Origin: Desulfosporosinus acididurans
Lineage (GTDB): Bacteria > Bacillota > Desulfitobacteriia > Desulfitobacteriales > Desulfitobacteriaceae
NCBI RefSeq assembly: GCF_001029285.1
Contig: NZ_LDZY01000003.1
Span: 62,001-126,000 of the forward strand
DNA length: 64,000 nt
Direction: 5' to 3'
Shown here: in pieces, positions 63,142-64,000 of the stretch
Position numbering within the stretch: the stretch's first letter is position 1
Layout: each line of letters opens with the position of its first letter
Program-made: the position numbers and the translations under genes
The notes under the pieces: generated by a model
Database searches by the model: none
What the model was told of the DNA's origin: nothing
Seen by the model: only the letters and a program-made list of their open reading frames with translations

Positions 63142-63172
63142 ATGACCCAATAGATATTTTTCTACTGGGTCA
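63142..63172 (-). terminator. Probable trpS terminator
   Basis: ATGACCCAATAG pairs with CTACTGGGTCAT around ATATTTTT. It lies about 30 bp past the trpS stop and has a weak T tract. Confidence 0.5.
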
Positions 63173-63202
63173 TAGCTTTATGCATCACCTATTTCCGAAC
63201 AC

Positions 63203-64000
<798 letters not shown>

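Overview
This window looks like chromosome from a strictly anaerobic, spore-forming-type clostridium of the Peptococcaceae, close to Desulfosporosinus or Desulfitobacterium. That placement is inferred from gene content and protein style: two multi-subunit [FeFe] hydrogenases, a class I hybrid-cluster protein, T-box leaders, LytS/LytTR signalling, a CstA carrier, a CC/Se-motif protein and a YtrA-type GntR operon. Codon use is moderate in GC, most genes have strong GGAGG ribosome binding sites, and several start at GTG or TTG.

Layout. 1-4540: palindromic REP-like repeats, then hydC-hydB-hydA of a bifurcating-type [FeFe] hydrogenase. 4990-9230: tcdA, a Uma2 fossil, a DUF5317 protein, an HD-GYP phosphodiesterase preceded by a 229-bp segment bounded by inverted repeats, and an unknown conserved protein. 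9560-14330: hcp with a CRP/FNR-type site, then a GntR-ABC operon. 14750-24560: a broken AAA ATPase, a heterodimeric ABC exporter, and an RND pump with adaptor and PadR regulator. 25000-33150: an oligopeptide/dipeptide ABC importer and a two-component system. 33340-38390: a second HD-GYP protein, an ECF sigma/anti-sigma-like pair, a SIMPL protein and an orphan YopX protein. 38520-42020: a second, smaller NADH-type [FeFe] hydrogenase under a probable Rex operator. 42430-46490: a TauE-type permease, a MarR regulator with a consensus promoter/operator, an MBL-fold hydrolase, an M48 protease and a tiny LysM protein. 46560-51000: DUF1015-serA-serC behind an unusual T-box leader. 51040-55900: a LytS/LytTR system, cstA and a CC/Se protein. 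56400-57320: small genes. 57540-62090: livKHMGF. 62440-64000: gtrA, a glycosyltransferase remnant and the 3' part of trpS.

Physiology. The two hydrogenases point to H2 metabolism tied to NAD(H) and, for the first, ferredoxin. Hcp handles NO/hydroxylamine stress. Peptide and branched-chain amino acid importers and a probable pyruvate-type CstA carrier point to use of fermentation intermediates. Serine synthesis is probably controlled by uncharged tRNA-Ser.

The most unusual feature is a dispersed family of short intergenic elements, about eleven copies or fragments in 64 kb. They have hairpin ends like IS200/IS605 elements and no transposase, and their internal stems keep pairing while their sequence changes. 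This suggests a structured RNA, possibly a relic of a TnpB- or IscB-type guide RNA. Also worth checking are the possible invertible segment upstream of the first HD-GYP gene, a serine T-box with one Stem I but two antiterminator/terminator modules, a T-box-like terminator relic upstream of the LytS gene, and a MarR promoter whose -35/-10 spacer is itself the operator.
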